The translations under genes and the position numbers were made by a program. Positions 21,961 through 33,200 of a stretch of DNA of 64,000 bases are shown here, one piece after another. The notes beneath the pieces are model-generated. The model made no database searches. It saw only the letters and a program-made list of their open reading frames with translations, and was not told the DNA's origin. The stretch comes from Ascidia mentula (lineage: Eukaryota > Chordata > Ascidiacea > Phlebobranchia > Ascidiidae): contig OX387198.1 of assembly GCA_947561715.1 (NCBI GenBank), forward strand, positions 14,880,001 through 14,944,000, written 5' to 3'. Within the stretch, counting starts at the first letter, position 1. Each line of letters opens with the position of its first letter.

Positions 21961-22884
21961 TGCACTACCATAGTATAGTTTACCAGACTGTGGTTTTACA
22001 ACAAGAAACAAGTTTGTTTTCGGCAATACTGCTTAAATTTTTGAAACCTACTTGTCAAACTGGGTGTCTCCCTATATCCACTGAGTCTGCATTTCTTGGG
22101 ACGAAAACAATAACGAATGATTAAATTTCAATAAGTCGTTGGAAAATCAGCACAGATTCCACGCTTGATAGCACATTCTCCTCTGTATCTTGTTTGTCAG
22201 GTTGTCCAGAAAAATTCAGTTTGTTTGTTTATTGTGAGTGCGACCTGGTTTATTGGCCTTAATTTTCCATTGTGTGGACTCTCTGTGTAAAAGTTTTAAC
22301 AATATATGAACTTACTTTTCACTATGGCAAGTTTGAGATTTTTTGGCAAAACTGGTCCTACTGCTGCGATTACTCCCTTTAAAAGTTTGTTCATGCATAT
22401 CATTAAACCTACATCAACACTGATGACATTGTGACTAAATATGTTTTATGTTATCGTCGCTCTGCTAACCACTGTACAAACAATTTGCATTGATATCATA
22501 ACTGTATTTTCAATTCACAAGCCAATTAAAAACCATTTGCAAAGCAATAATAACATGTTGGAAACAATGTATCATTAAAAAGCAATTGTTAAGGAGGTTT
22601 ATCATTAATTCTGTTGATCATTGTTCCTCCAACTAGCCAGAACCATTTTGCAAAAACACAAATGACAGGAAAAAACAAACTTGACTAGATGCAGCAGCAA
22701 GTTATACAACATGGTCCAACTTTACATCTTGACATCAAATGATACAATACAATGCAAAAAAAGAATTGCATGCACAATAATCCAGAATATGTGTGCTATG
22801 GTCACATATCATCTACCAAAATTCCAGGAAGGCAAGTCTACAGATTGTGGAACCTTCCCACATTATTTACACAGATTTAAGACT

Positions 22885-24630
22885 TTAGTAATCATCTTGT
22901 GAGTAATTGCTTCTACCACTTCTACCATATCCATCGCCACCTAGTGCATATAAAAAAACATTTGATCAAAGATTTGAGATGCCCATGAATAAACGTAGCA
23001 GGCTTTTTCAGAGTCAACATTTTTGTGGCTGCAAAATAACAATGTGTAGTTATCTCTAAAACACAGTATACCCAAACATGTTAAACTTAAAAAAAAATAA
23101 ATCCGATCAACAACAAGAAAGAATATTACCTGTTTTAATGAATTGGTATAAAAGTTATATAGCCTACTCATAGTATGTATTTAAACATATAGCGCTAATA
23201 TAACCTATTATCATGGTGTAGCCAAGGCCGTCTTACCTTACATTTGTAACACACAATAAACTCTTGGAGTTCTTGCTCCGTGGTATTTTCTATGTACCTC
23301 GTGAATTACTCCACTTGGCATTAAAGACACTTAGGGCCGTTCAAAGAAGGTTCATATCGACAGACAGTAAATTCTAAACCACGCGCCATTTAATATACGA
23401 CTAACTGGAGGTGAACAGTCCCTGATAAAATAAATGTATAATACTGACGTTTAATTCAACTGCACAATTATCAGTTCAAATATTACTCAAATAGTTAAAA
23501 CGAAAAAAATTATTGGCGCTAAATATGCACAGAGATACCAGTCTTACCTGTGCTCGGGGGCCTTATAATTTGCAATTTTTATTTTCATAAAAAAATCCAA
23601 ACATGTACTAGCCTTAAATTTAGGTGAGAGTTACATCTTAGTGTTTGATTTTAAGATTTTTTAAACCAACGGTTTTAGGTGTCTTTTTTACAGTATCAAA
23701 TAATAAAAAAGATGTTTTCATGAGGGATCCAGCTGAACGAACAAGTGAAAATTGCCCAGTTTTATATTTAATTAAGAAAGTAGTACACAGCTACCAAAAG
23801 TAAAAAGCATGGAAAAAATACATCTGATACATATACCAGATTGGAAAAAAATGTCGTGTTTTTAGCGAAAATTTACCGATAATCCGAAAAATATTAATGA
23901 GCTAATGCATTAACATACAAAAAAACGTTGTGATTGTCCACAATTAACGATCACCGAAACGAAATCCTTTGCGCAAAAAACAAACTTTCCAATCCGGTAC
24001 ATATATTGATAATGGTTGTGTGGAGTAAGATTTTTTATAAATTTATATATTTGTTTTTACAACCAATTAACATGAAAACAATAATATAGCACATATGATG
24101 GTAAATAATTCTTAATGATTTTAACTACCTCTGTAGCCTCCTCCATCATCATATCGATTGCCGCCATGACGATTGCCACCACCCCCACCACCACCTTCAT
24201 ATCCATCACCTCCCCTGTATCCTCCTCCTCCTCCACGACCACCACCATAGCCCCCTCCACCATAGGACCCACCGCCATAGCCCCCACCGCCATAACCTCC
24301 TCCACCTCCACCATAACCTCCTCCACCTCCACCATAACCTCCGCTGCGATAACCCCCTCCACCACCGCCGCCACGTTTTGGTTTTGCTTCACGAACTGTC
24401 AGCTTTCTTCCTTGTAAGTCATATTCATGCAATTCATCTTTAGCTTTTAGCGCATCATCAGAACTCTTGAACGTGACAAATCCGAATCCCCTGGACTTTC
24501 CAGTGTCACGTTCAAGCACAATCACTACATCATCCACAGGTCCATTGCGTTCAAATAATTCGGCTAAGTCTCCCTCCGTTGTTTCGTAGTCAAGATTTCC
24601 AACAAACAACTTGTTTTTTTCATCTCCCAT
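22885..24630 (-). CDS. Glycine-rich RRM RNA-binding protein, type B, copy 1
   Basis: Exons 24129-24630 and 22885-22940 join in phase 1 (TACAGAG|gtagtt, then ctag|GTGGCGATGG) to 185 aa. An RRM spans residues 6-85, with RNP2 KLFVGNL and RNP1 KSRGFGFVTF. A Gly/Tyr/Arg tail (SGGYGGGGGGYGG) follows, then the spliced ending GDGYGRSGRSNYSQDDY. Retaining the intron gives RGS and a stop. The start MGDEKNKLF is unambiguous and shared with copy 2. The same CIRBP/GRP-like role is expected. The intron of about 1.2 kb contains the cassette exon 23237-23421. Compared with copy 2, the RRM has several replacements (ERNGPVDDV against QRSGSVDSV), so the copies are diverging in protein while the cassette exon hardly changes. 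Confidence 0.88.
23237..23421 (-). other. Cassette (poison) exon, type B copy 1
   Basis: Acceptor tttatcag|GGACTG, donor AATGTAAG|gtaagac, 185 nt. After the B1 main exon it reads GTVHLQLVVY and stops (TAA), leaving about 150 nt to the donor. It is nearly identical to copies at 627-809 and 31581-31765. The hairpin GGAGcaagaaCTCC and the stem GGTAcatagaaaaTACC are visible. Confidence 0.7.
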
Positions 24631-24775
24631 TGTGATCCAGTAATTGATTTCTTACCACAGAAAAACAACAATTCAAGTCATTAAACGCAATTTCAATTGA
24701 CGAACAACAAAGTCACATGAAGCTAGCCAAAAATCCAGATAAACTAAATTAATTCCCAACATCATTTTATACTTG

Positions 24776-24886
24776 CTATTTATTAGAATTTAAAACTATT
24801 GCTTTAAATTTTTTGACACCACGCTTCCGCAGTGCAGGGAAGATAAAACGTGGTTCAACTGGAAAAGCGCGGTATGGCCCAACAAA
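24776..24886 (-). CDS. Unidentified C-terminal coding frame upstream of B1 (partial)
   Basis: Minus strand frame FVGPYRAFPVEPRF, then IFPALRKRGVKKFKAIVL and NSNK, stop at 24776-24778. A second copy lies at 33088-33198. The copies differ at three bases, all synonymous (TTC/TTT, CTG/TTG, CGG/CGA), which hints at protein constraint. It ends 145 nt before the B1 ATG on the same strand, so it could be the tail of an upstream cistron. The duplication break falls at its 5' edge, and upstream residues differ between copies. I do not recognise the protein. Confidence 0.35.
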   Translation of the reverse strand, partial: FVGPYRAFPVEPRFIFPALRKRGVKKFKAIVLNSNK

Positions 24887-25079
24887 ACCACCCTCATTCT
24901 GGCCGAATTCTGGTCGAATAATTTTGCAAATTTGCCACATTTCACAAGGTACAACAAACATTTACTAAAAATTGGTTTCTTTTGGATTAGAATTAAATTA
25001 CAGGGATGAGCAAGCAGTTCAATCTTCAAAAAACATTTAAACAAAATTTTCCGAAGCTGTATCAATCAAAAAAATCGCC

Positions 25080-25945
25080 TGGTTTTGCGATTCAGCATAA
25101 TGGCGGCATGCGAAAAACGTCCCTAATACAAAGAATTCTGCTCGGCGTTCTTGTAATAGGTGCCAATATTGACCAATATCAAGAGAACGGAAATTTAATG
25201 CTCTACAACATGCAATTAACTAATTTGAAATTAAGGTGCCGGATGACCTTCAAATCGCCCATTGAACACAACCCGCTTTTCGCGAATCAGCATAATGGCG
25301 CAATGTCGGCATGCGAAAAACTTCCCTATTAAAACAGTTCTGCTCGGTGTTCTTGCAATAGGTGCCAATATTGACTAATATCAAGAGATCGGAAATTTAA
25401 TGCTCTATAACATGCAATTAACAAATGTGAAATTAAGGTGCAGGATGACCTTCAAATCGCCCATTGAACACGACCCGCTTTTCGCGAATCAGCATAATGG
25501 CGTAATGTCGGCATGCGAAAAACTTCCCTATTAAAACAGTTCTGTTCGGCGTTCTTGTAATAGGTGCCAATATTGACCAATATCAAGAGATCGGAAATTT
25601 AATGCTCTACAACATGCAATTAACAAATGTGAAATTAAGGTGCCGGATGACCTTCAAATCGCCCATTGAACACGACCCGCTTTTCGCGAATCAGCATAAT
25701 GGCGTAATGTCGGCATGCGAAAAACTTCCCTAATACAAAGAATTCTGCCTGGCGTTCTTGCAATAGGTGCCAATATTGACCAATATCAAGAGATCGGAAA
25801 TTTAATGCTCTACAACATGCAATTAACAAATTTGAAATTAAGGTGCCGGATGACCTTCAAATCGCCCGTTGAACACGACCCGCTTTTCGCGAATCAGCAT
25901 AATGGCGTAATGTCGGCATGCACAAAAACTTCCCTAATTAAAACA
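25080..25945. repeat. Tandem satellite, about 203-bp period, more than four copies
   Basis: The phrase ggtgccaatattgac recurs at about 25160, 25361, 25564 and 25767, and each unit also carries cttttcgcgaatcagcataa and gaccttcaaatcgccc. Units differ by a few percent. The array lies between the two segmental duplication units. Confidence 0.92.
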
Positions 25946-26920
25946 ATTCTTCTGAATAGATGTGGGACCTTTGGTCAGTTCTTTTTTATTATTGAAGAAA
26001 GAGGGAAAAAACTGTAGCGGTGAATAATTGAAGAAAAAGGGGGCATAGGGGCAAAAAACAAACACAATGGCGCAAAAATACAAATTACTTGGTTCACGAC
26101 AAGCAGCTTAAACATGTTTTCATAAGATATTCAGTTGTTTTATTTTGACCACAGATGTTCAATTCAATAGTTCTTGTCGATTGAAATACGAATAATTGTT
26201 GGTCGCCTATTAGTGTATTGCATCTGTATATTACTTACCGACAACAACGAAGTGCACAGTTCAAAAAACATTCGAAAATAGTATGAAATTTCAGTACTGT
26301 TTTACAATATCACAATATGACTACAGTAAGAATTAAAACCGTTTCATAGGCAAAAGAAGCACGATACAGTTTTGCCAGCTTAAATTCCTTTAATTGTTTG
26401 TTGGTCGTGATAGCCATGGGGTTCGGTTTAAAATGGGAGCTTATTAGTTTCCTCTCCACTGCAGCTTTTTTTGGAGATTAGCCTCCAGGGTAACCTATCC
26501 GCTAATAAGGAGTCCCATAAACCTTGTGCTTTGGCTGGATTTGTATTACCATTCTGTAACCAAGTATACAAGGTCTTTGTGTGCCCACAGTGTTGTAAGA
26601 TATTTTTTTAGACGTATGTTGGCTTTTTTTGTTTGCGAAGGAACTGCGTCCCACTCCTCATGTAGACTTGCTACAAGCTTCAGAAACTTGACGAAAAATG
26701 TTGTATTTGGCTCAAAACCAAACTCTGTAACGAATATACCAACAGCTCAATAAGAGCAAATACTCCCTCCTCGTTAAAATTTTCTAAAAAAATGGTTTAC
26801 TGCGCTTTTTTTATAATTTTGTCAAGCCATGGAGGCTGTTGCGCATGTGGTTGGGTTTTTGGCTGAGAATTGATATCGCAATACTTTTGACACAATGTAA
26901 GGTTTTCAAAGAAATAAGAG
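25946..26920. other. Unassigned spacer between satellite and LINE fragment
   Basis: AT-rich DNA. The open frames here are short and resemble nothing I know. Confidence 0.4.
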
Positions 26921-26924
26921 TCTT

Positions 26925-27455
26925 CAATATTTTGCTATGGAACAACCGACGAATTTAAGAGCACCATAAATCTGTTTTGGTGCAGAAATCGTGTTTGGAG
27001 ATTGGTTATGTTTGGTTAAAAGGTTTGGATAACAGCGCTTTAAATTAAGAGGCAACATATGATTCTCATTATCTATCATACCCGCCCCGCCCATCCAATA
27101 TTTAGGATATGGTAACGCTTTTATTTCTTTCCCATTAGGGCTGTTGTTATCTTCCCGATAAGGGTTATACCTCTGGTCGCCCAAAGGTTCATAACTATGT
27201 TGGCTTTTTCAGGGAAGGGAGAAAGTTCAATTCAATTATTTCCAGATCCTTTTATTACCACCATAAGTCCGAAGTCCAGTATGTTGAAAGGGTTTATATT
27301 GCATGGATTCAGCGATTCGGGCATACGAAATAGGCAGAGAACTTTTCCATATTCACTTTGCAATCAGTCATTTCACCAAAGTCCTATAAAATTTGAAAGA
27401 TTTTTGAGAAATCAGTATCCGAACCTTTTGTAAAAACAATGGTATCGTCTGCAAA
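26925..27455 (-). mobile_element. Decayed LINE reverse transcriptase fragment
   Basis: The minus strand reads LFADDTIVFTKGSDTDFSKI, a stop, then DFGEMTDCKVNMEKFSA. This is the FADD catalytic box and following segment of an L1-like reverse transcriptase. Several stops and frame changes follow toward 26925. It abuts the left edge of duplication unit 2, where gene A2 should have its last exon. Confidence 0.6.
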
Positions 27456-27649
27456 TAGGGATAATTTTTATTCATTATTCAGCATTTTAAAGTGTTTATA
27501 TGTTGTAAAATAACAGTTTAGGCATATATTCATGTGAAGATAAATTATCAAGATGAATATAGGTCACTGGGCGTTAACAGAAATTTTCACAGTAGGCAGT
27601 CCCGCTAGTTATGAAAAGTTATGTCACCACAATGTATCGGGACTCTTAC

Positions 27650-27853
27650 CTTACTGGGTCATAAACACAAAATACTCAGGAGGTCATGCTCCACCATTTT
27701 TTCTATGTGCCTTGTGTTTTATTCCTCTCGGATTACCAAGAGACTAAGCGTTTGTCTGTTCGTAGGAACCGACAGTTAGGGTCTACAATGGCCGTGGCCA
27801 GTGGTGGATTCGAGTTTACTTAGCAAGGGGGAAATTCTCGGGTAGGGGAAGGT
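27650..27853 (-). other. Cassette (poison) exon, type A copy 2
   Basis: Same acceptor and donor as 18547-18749, 204 nt, with the same early in-frame TAA. Intact although the gene carrying it is broken, which fits recent duplication. Confidence 0.6.
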
Positions 27854-28092
27854 CTGATAAAATAACAAATGACTGATATAAAAGCAAGAAAACACAGTGA
27901 TTTTGCTACAAACAGTTGTAAGGAAAACAAGTTAAAAGTTAACCACAGAAAAGAGTTTAAAACAATAAGTACAAAAGTTCTTTATTCCTATGCATATGGC
28001 AATATATGTATTTAACTGTACAGAAACAGTAAAATTTCATGAAAGTATTAGAGACCTATGCATGCATTTCAGCTCAAGATATGAATTCTTAC

Positions 28093-28652
28093 CTCGTCCA
28101 TATCCCCCACTGCTGTCATATCTTTGTCCACCTTCATAGTCGTTATACTCTCCACCTCCTGCATGATTGTAGCGACCACTGCCTCCTCCACCATACCCAC
28201 CGCCATCCCTGTACCCATCACCTCCATAACCACCACCACCATCACCACCATAAGCCACCACCTCGACCACCATAACCGCCACCACCCCGACCACCATAGC
28301 CACCACCACCTCCTCTATAGCCACCACCTCCTCCGCTATAGCCACCACCTCCATAACCACCACCATCCCCATAGCGACCACCTCCTCCTCCTCCACCACC
28401 CCTGTTCTTTTTCTCTTCAGCATCATTAACTGTCAATGCCCTGTTTTTGAATTCGTGTCCGTGCATTGCTTCTTTCGCTGCATTCGCATCTCCAGGAGAG
28501 GTGAAGCTTACAAAGCCAAACCCACGTGACTTATCTGTTGAACGATCATATATTATCGAGGCCTCCACAACCTCCCCAAATTCTGTGAAGAGGTTTCTCA
28601 GATCTGAGTCCACTGCGATAAAGGGCAAATTCCCTACAAACAGCCGTGTCAT
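28093..28652 (-). pseudogene. Glycine-rich RRM gene, type A, copy 2 (broken)
   Basis: The RRM from ATG 28652 is intact (LFVGNLPF, KSRGFGFVSF) and close to A1. In the Gly tail the frame slips near 28250: GGC TTA TGG TGG TGA replaces GGC TAT GGT, ending the protein at about 137 aa with GGLWW. Behind the slip the old frame continues (GGDGYRDGGGYGG) to the donor at 28093. The last coding exon is missing because homology with unit 1 ends at 27475. If the main intron is still spliced, the stop lies about 150 nt before the junction and the mRNA should be unstable. An alternative is a short RRM protein with a trimmed tail. Confidence 0.75.
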
Positions 28653-31225
28653 AATGGCGGAAACCAGCAGTACTAGATCAAATCTGTAACACAAGTAATG
28701 CCATCATACAAGTCTCTTATGTATTCCACAACTCACAAAACAGCCAGTATGCAGAAACAAGGGCAGTATATGGTATACAGATTTGCCCATTCACATTTTT
28801 TCAACTGTAAAGATCAGGCATATACCCAAAATAAGTAAACTTTTGAAGTAAACAAAAAACAGTCTTGACGGGACCAATGTCTCAAAACAAACCAATAAAA
28901 TAATTACTAAAATATAATGCAACATAGCTTCATCAATTGTTTTGTTAAAACCGGTTTCCTAATAGTTTTTTTGCATAGTGATGGATAACATTTTAGCAAG
29001 CGAAAATTATTAACTTACACATTATTATTCATCATACACTAAAGCAGTGTGCTTTTCAACCTTTATAAATTTCATCCGCACAATGCGGCCAAACCGCGCC
29101 TGAAATGTGTGCGAAACCCAGCATGTAATTTCAAAAAATATAAAAAATCCAACGATTTATGGGACGAATATTAATGTACATTGTCATATGTAACGTATGA
29201 TGTCTATGGTATAAAAATCTTGGTGTCGAGATTATTGTGCGTTATTGGGCCTTGATAAATTGTCGTCGGATGGTATAGTGGTTATCGTGACTATCGTTGT
29301 TAATCAGATATTTCACATAAATAAACATTCATTTCTGATTTGGTGACGAACCTTCTGTGGCGAAACATTACATCATAAATCGGTCATAGCAACTTTTATC
29401 GAACCGCGGCCACGACTATCATACACCGTTAGAAACTACATTTAAAACCCTTTCCAACCATACCAAACTTGTCTAATTATCGCATCTGTAACATACATCA
29501 CAGAAACCAGTGTTTATATTTCGTAATGTTTCGTGTGCAGCACATGCAAGTTTTGCAAAATCCCATACTGCGACCCATATATGATAAACTCATCGAATGT
29601 TCTTGAGTAAAGTGATTCATTTAACATCCTGTTTATCACATAAAATGTTCTCCTATGCTTAGGTCACATCACACCTATGTTCTTGTATTATATTACTTCG
29701 AGCGGTTCGTGATATCACGTGACATCATTGACCAACCAGCTCTCAGTACGGAGAGCTTTATAAAGCCCAGTTTAGACCGGTAAATTCATTCTATTTGATT
29801 CCATTCGGTTCTACTTGTTCTTTCGTATTTCTGTTACACTGCTATTATTACTGAGACTCTACAGGCCTTATACTTACTGCGAGATTTCTTTGCCTCGCTG
29901 CGGAATCACTGTTCACACCAGAGGACCCATCCAGGATTATTTCAAGCATCAGTGGGTAATTAGGAAAGGTAGTTAAGCAAGTTTCGAAAAGGACACCAAA
30001 TTTTGAATTCGTTGCCCGGGGTGACGAAGTCCGGAGTTACATATTGCCTTATTGATATGACGAAAGACGGAGAGTCGGCAAATTTGAATACCATCCGAAA
30101 GGACAAAACTCCCGAGTTGTTTGTACGCCGGGGTACTAACCCGTCGAGGCCCTTGGTCATTTTAGAGCACTGCACCAAGTGATAAGCAGGTTTGTTGTCG
30201 AGGGTTGTTGCCACCGGTTCACGAGCTGTGCGGTCCTCTGCATCCATTGCGGCCAACACGTTGTGTGAATAGAAGTGTGCGAAGCCGTTGCACTACCATA
30301 GTATAGTTTACCAGACTGTGGTTGTACAACAAGAAACAGGCTTGTTTTCGGCAAAACTGCTTAAATTTTTGAAACCTACTTGTCAAACTGGGTGTCTCCC
30401 TATATCCACTGAGTCTGCATTTCTTGGGACGAAAACAATAACGAATGATTAAATTTCAATAAGTCGTTGGAAAATGAGCACAGATTCCACGCTTGAGAAA
30501 CACCCTTGATAGCACATTCTCGTCTGCATCTTGTTTGTCAGGTTGTCCAGAAAAATTCAGTTTGTTTGTTTATTGTGAGTGCGACCTGGTTTATTGGCCT
30601 TAATTTTCCATTGTGTGGACTCTCTGTGTAAAAGTTTTAACAATATATGAACTTACATTTCACTATGGCAAGTTTGAGATTTTTTGGCAAAACTGGTCCT
30701 ACTGCTGCGATTACTCCCTTTAAAAGTTTGTTCATGCATATATTTAAACCTACATCAACACTGATGACATTGTGACTAAATATGTTTTATGTTATCGTCA
30801 CTCTGCTAACCACTGTACAAACAATTTGCATTGATATCATAACTGTATTTTCAATTCACAAGCCAATTAAAAACCATTTGCAAAGCAATAATAACATGTT
30901 GGAAACAATGTATCATTAAAAAGCAATTGTTAAGGAGGTTTATCATTAATTCTGTTGATCATTGTTCCTCCAACTAGCCAGAACCATTTTGCAAAAACAC
31001 AAATGACAGGAAAAAACAAACTTGACTAGATGCAGCAGCAAGTTATACAACATGGTCCAACTTTACATCTTGACATCAAATGATACAATACAATGCAAAA
31101 AAAGAATTGCATGCACAATAATCCAGAATATTTGTGCTATGGTCACATATCATCTACCAAAATTCCAGGAAGGCAAGTCTACAGATTGTGGAACCTTCCC
31201 ACATTATTTACACAGATCTAAGACT

Positions 31226-32942
31226 TTAGTAATCATCTCTTGAGTGATTGCTTCTGCCTCCACCTCTTCTACCATATCCATCGCCACCTAGTACATATAA
31301 AAAAACATTTGATCAAAGATTTGAGATGCCCATGAATAAATGTAGCAGGCTTTTTGAAAGTCGACATTTTTGTGGCTGCAAAATAACAATGTGTAGTTAT
31401 CTCTAAAACACGGTATACCCAGACATGTTAAACTTCAAAAAAAAAAATCCAATCAACAACAAGAAAGAATATTACCTGTCATAATGAATTGGTATAAAAT
31501 ATAGCCTACTCATAGTATGTATTTAAACATATATAAAGCTAATATAACCTATTATCATGGTGTAGCCAAGGCCGTCTTACCTTACATTGGTAACACACAA
31601 TAAACTCTTGGAGTTCTTGCTCCGTGGCATTTTCTATGTACCTCGTGAATTACTCCACTTGGCATTAAAGACACTTAGGGCCGTTCAAAGAAGGTTCATA
31701 TCGACAGACAGTAAATTCTAAACCACGCGCCATTTAATATACGACTAACTGGAGGTGGAAAGTCCCTGATAAAATAAATGTATAATACTGACGTTTAATT
31801 CAACTGCACAATTATCAGTTCAAATATTACTCAAATAGTTAAAACGAAAAAAATTATTGGCGCTAAATATGCACGGAGATACCAGTCTTACCTGTGCTCG
31901 GGGGCCTTATAATTTGCAATTTTTATTTTTATAAAAAAATCCAAACATGTACTAGCCTTAAATTTAGGTGAGAGTTACATCTTAGTGTTTGATTTTAAGA
32001 TTTTTTAAACCAACGGTTTTAGGTGTCTTTTTTAAAGTATCAAATAATAAAAAAGATGTTTACATGAGGGATCCAGCTGAACTAACAAGTGAAAATTGCC
32101 CAGTTTTATATTTAATTAAGAAAGTAGTACACAGCTACCAAAAGTAAAAAGCATGGAAAAAATACATCTGATACATATACCAGATTGGAAAAAATGTCGT
32201 TTTTTTAGCGAAAATTTACAATATTAATGAGCTAATGCATTAACATACAAAAAAACGTTGTGATTGTCCACAATTAACGATCACCGAAACGAAATCCTTT
32301 GCGCAAAAAACAAACTTTCCAATCCGGTACATATATTGATAATGGTTGTGTGGCGTAAGATTTTTTCTAAATTTATATATTTGTTTTTACAACCAATTAA
32401 CATGAAAACAATAATATAGCACATATGATGGTAAATAATTCTTAATGATTTTAATTACCTCTGTAGCCTCCTCCATCATCATATTGACGACCGCCGCCAT
32501 GACGATTGCCATAGTCACCACCCCCACCACCACCGTCATATCCACCACCTCCCCTGTATCCTCCTCCACGACCACCACCGCCGCCATAGCCCCCTCCACC
32601 ATAGCCCCCACCGCCATAACCTCCGCCGCCATAACCTCCGCCGCCATAACCTCCGCCGCCATAACCCCCTCCACCACCGCCGCCACGTTTTGGTTTTGCT
32701 TCACGAACTGTCAGCTTTCTTCCTGCGAACTCATGTTCATGTAAATCATTTATAGCTTTTTGCACATCATCAGAATTGTTGAACGTGACAAATCCGAATC
32801 CCCTGGACTTTCCAGTTTCACGATCAAGCACAATCACTACCGAATCCACAGATCCACTGCGTTGAAATAATTCGGCTAAGTCGTCCTCCGATGTTTCGTA
32901 GTCAAGATTTCCAACAAACAACTTGTTTTTTTCATCTCCCAT
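31226..32942 (-). CDS. Glycine-rich RRM RNA-binding protein, type B, copy 2
   Basis: Exons 32459-32942 and 31226-31287 join in phase 1 to 181 aa: MGDEKNKLF start, RRM with KLFVGNL and KSRGFGFVTF, tail of GGGGYGGGGYGG repeats, ending GDGYGRRGGGRSNHSRDDY. Retention of the intron would give RGN and a stop. Structure, phases and cassette exon match B1. The RRM differs at about a dozen residues and the Gly tail differs in length and repeat unit, so both copies look like functional, separately evolving genes. Confidence 0.88.
31581..31765 (-). other. Cassette (poison) exon, type B copy 2
   Basis: Acceptor tttatcag|GGACTTTCC, donor CAATGTAAG|gtaagac, 185 nt. The first 96 nt equal those of the exon at 627-809. 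It has the same early TAA in the joined frame. Confidence 0.7.
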
Positions 32943-33087
32943 TGTGATCCAGTAATTGATTTCTTACCACAGAAAAACAACAATTCAAGTCATTAAACGC
33001 AATTTCAATTGACGAACAACAAAGTCACATGAAGCTAGCCAAAAATCCAGATAAACTAAATTAATTCCCAACATCATTTTATACTTG

Positions 33088-33198
33088 CTATTTATTAGAA
33101 TTTAAAACTATTGCTTTAAATTTTTTGACACCACGCTTTCGCAATGCAGGAAAGATAAAACGTGGTTCAACTGGAAAAGCGCGGTATGGCCCAACAAA
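33088..33198 (-). CDS. Second copy of the unidentified C-terminal frame (partial)
   Basis: Same frame as 24776-24886 with synonymous differences only. Upstream here it reads SDPDERLC instead of GQNEGG, because the duplicated block ends at 33200. Which copy keeps the original upstream exon is unclear. Confidence 0.35.
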   Translation of the reverse strand, partial: FVGPYRAFPVEPRFIFPALRKRGVKKFKAIVLNSNK

Positions 33199-33200
33199 AC

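Larger units (their letters stand above)
18378..24888. repeat. Segmental duplication, unit 1
   Basis: From attcggcattttaaag at 18378 to cccaacaaaac at 24888 the sequence is repeated with few differences at 27475-33200. Unit 1 holds the A1 intron and main exon, A1 upstream DNA, two MITEs, and the complete B1 gene. The A1 last exon (18212-18291) lies just outside the duplicated block. Unit 2 lacks about 930 bp that correspond to 20041-20970. Confidence 0.9.
27475..33200. repeat. Segmental duplication, unit 2
   Basis: Second copy of 18378-24888. It begins at attcagcattttaaag and ends at cccaacaaaac; beyond both points homology stops at once. Differences from unit 1 include a deletion of about 930 bp (junction near 29120), about 170 bp of extra DNA at 29190-29375, Gly-tail length changes and scattered substitutions. 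Confidence 0.9.

Noticed and set aside
25006..26017. Repeated frames around MRKTSLIQRIL
   Set aside because: They recur with the 203-bp satellite period and change frame between units.
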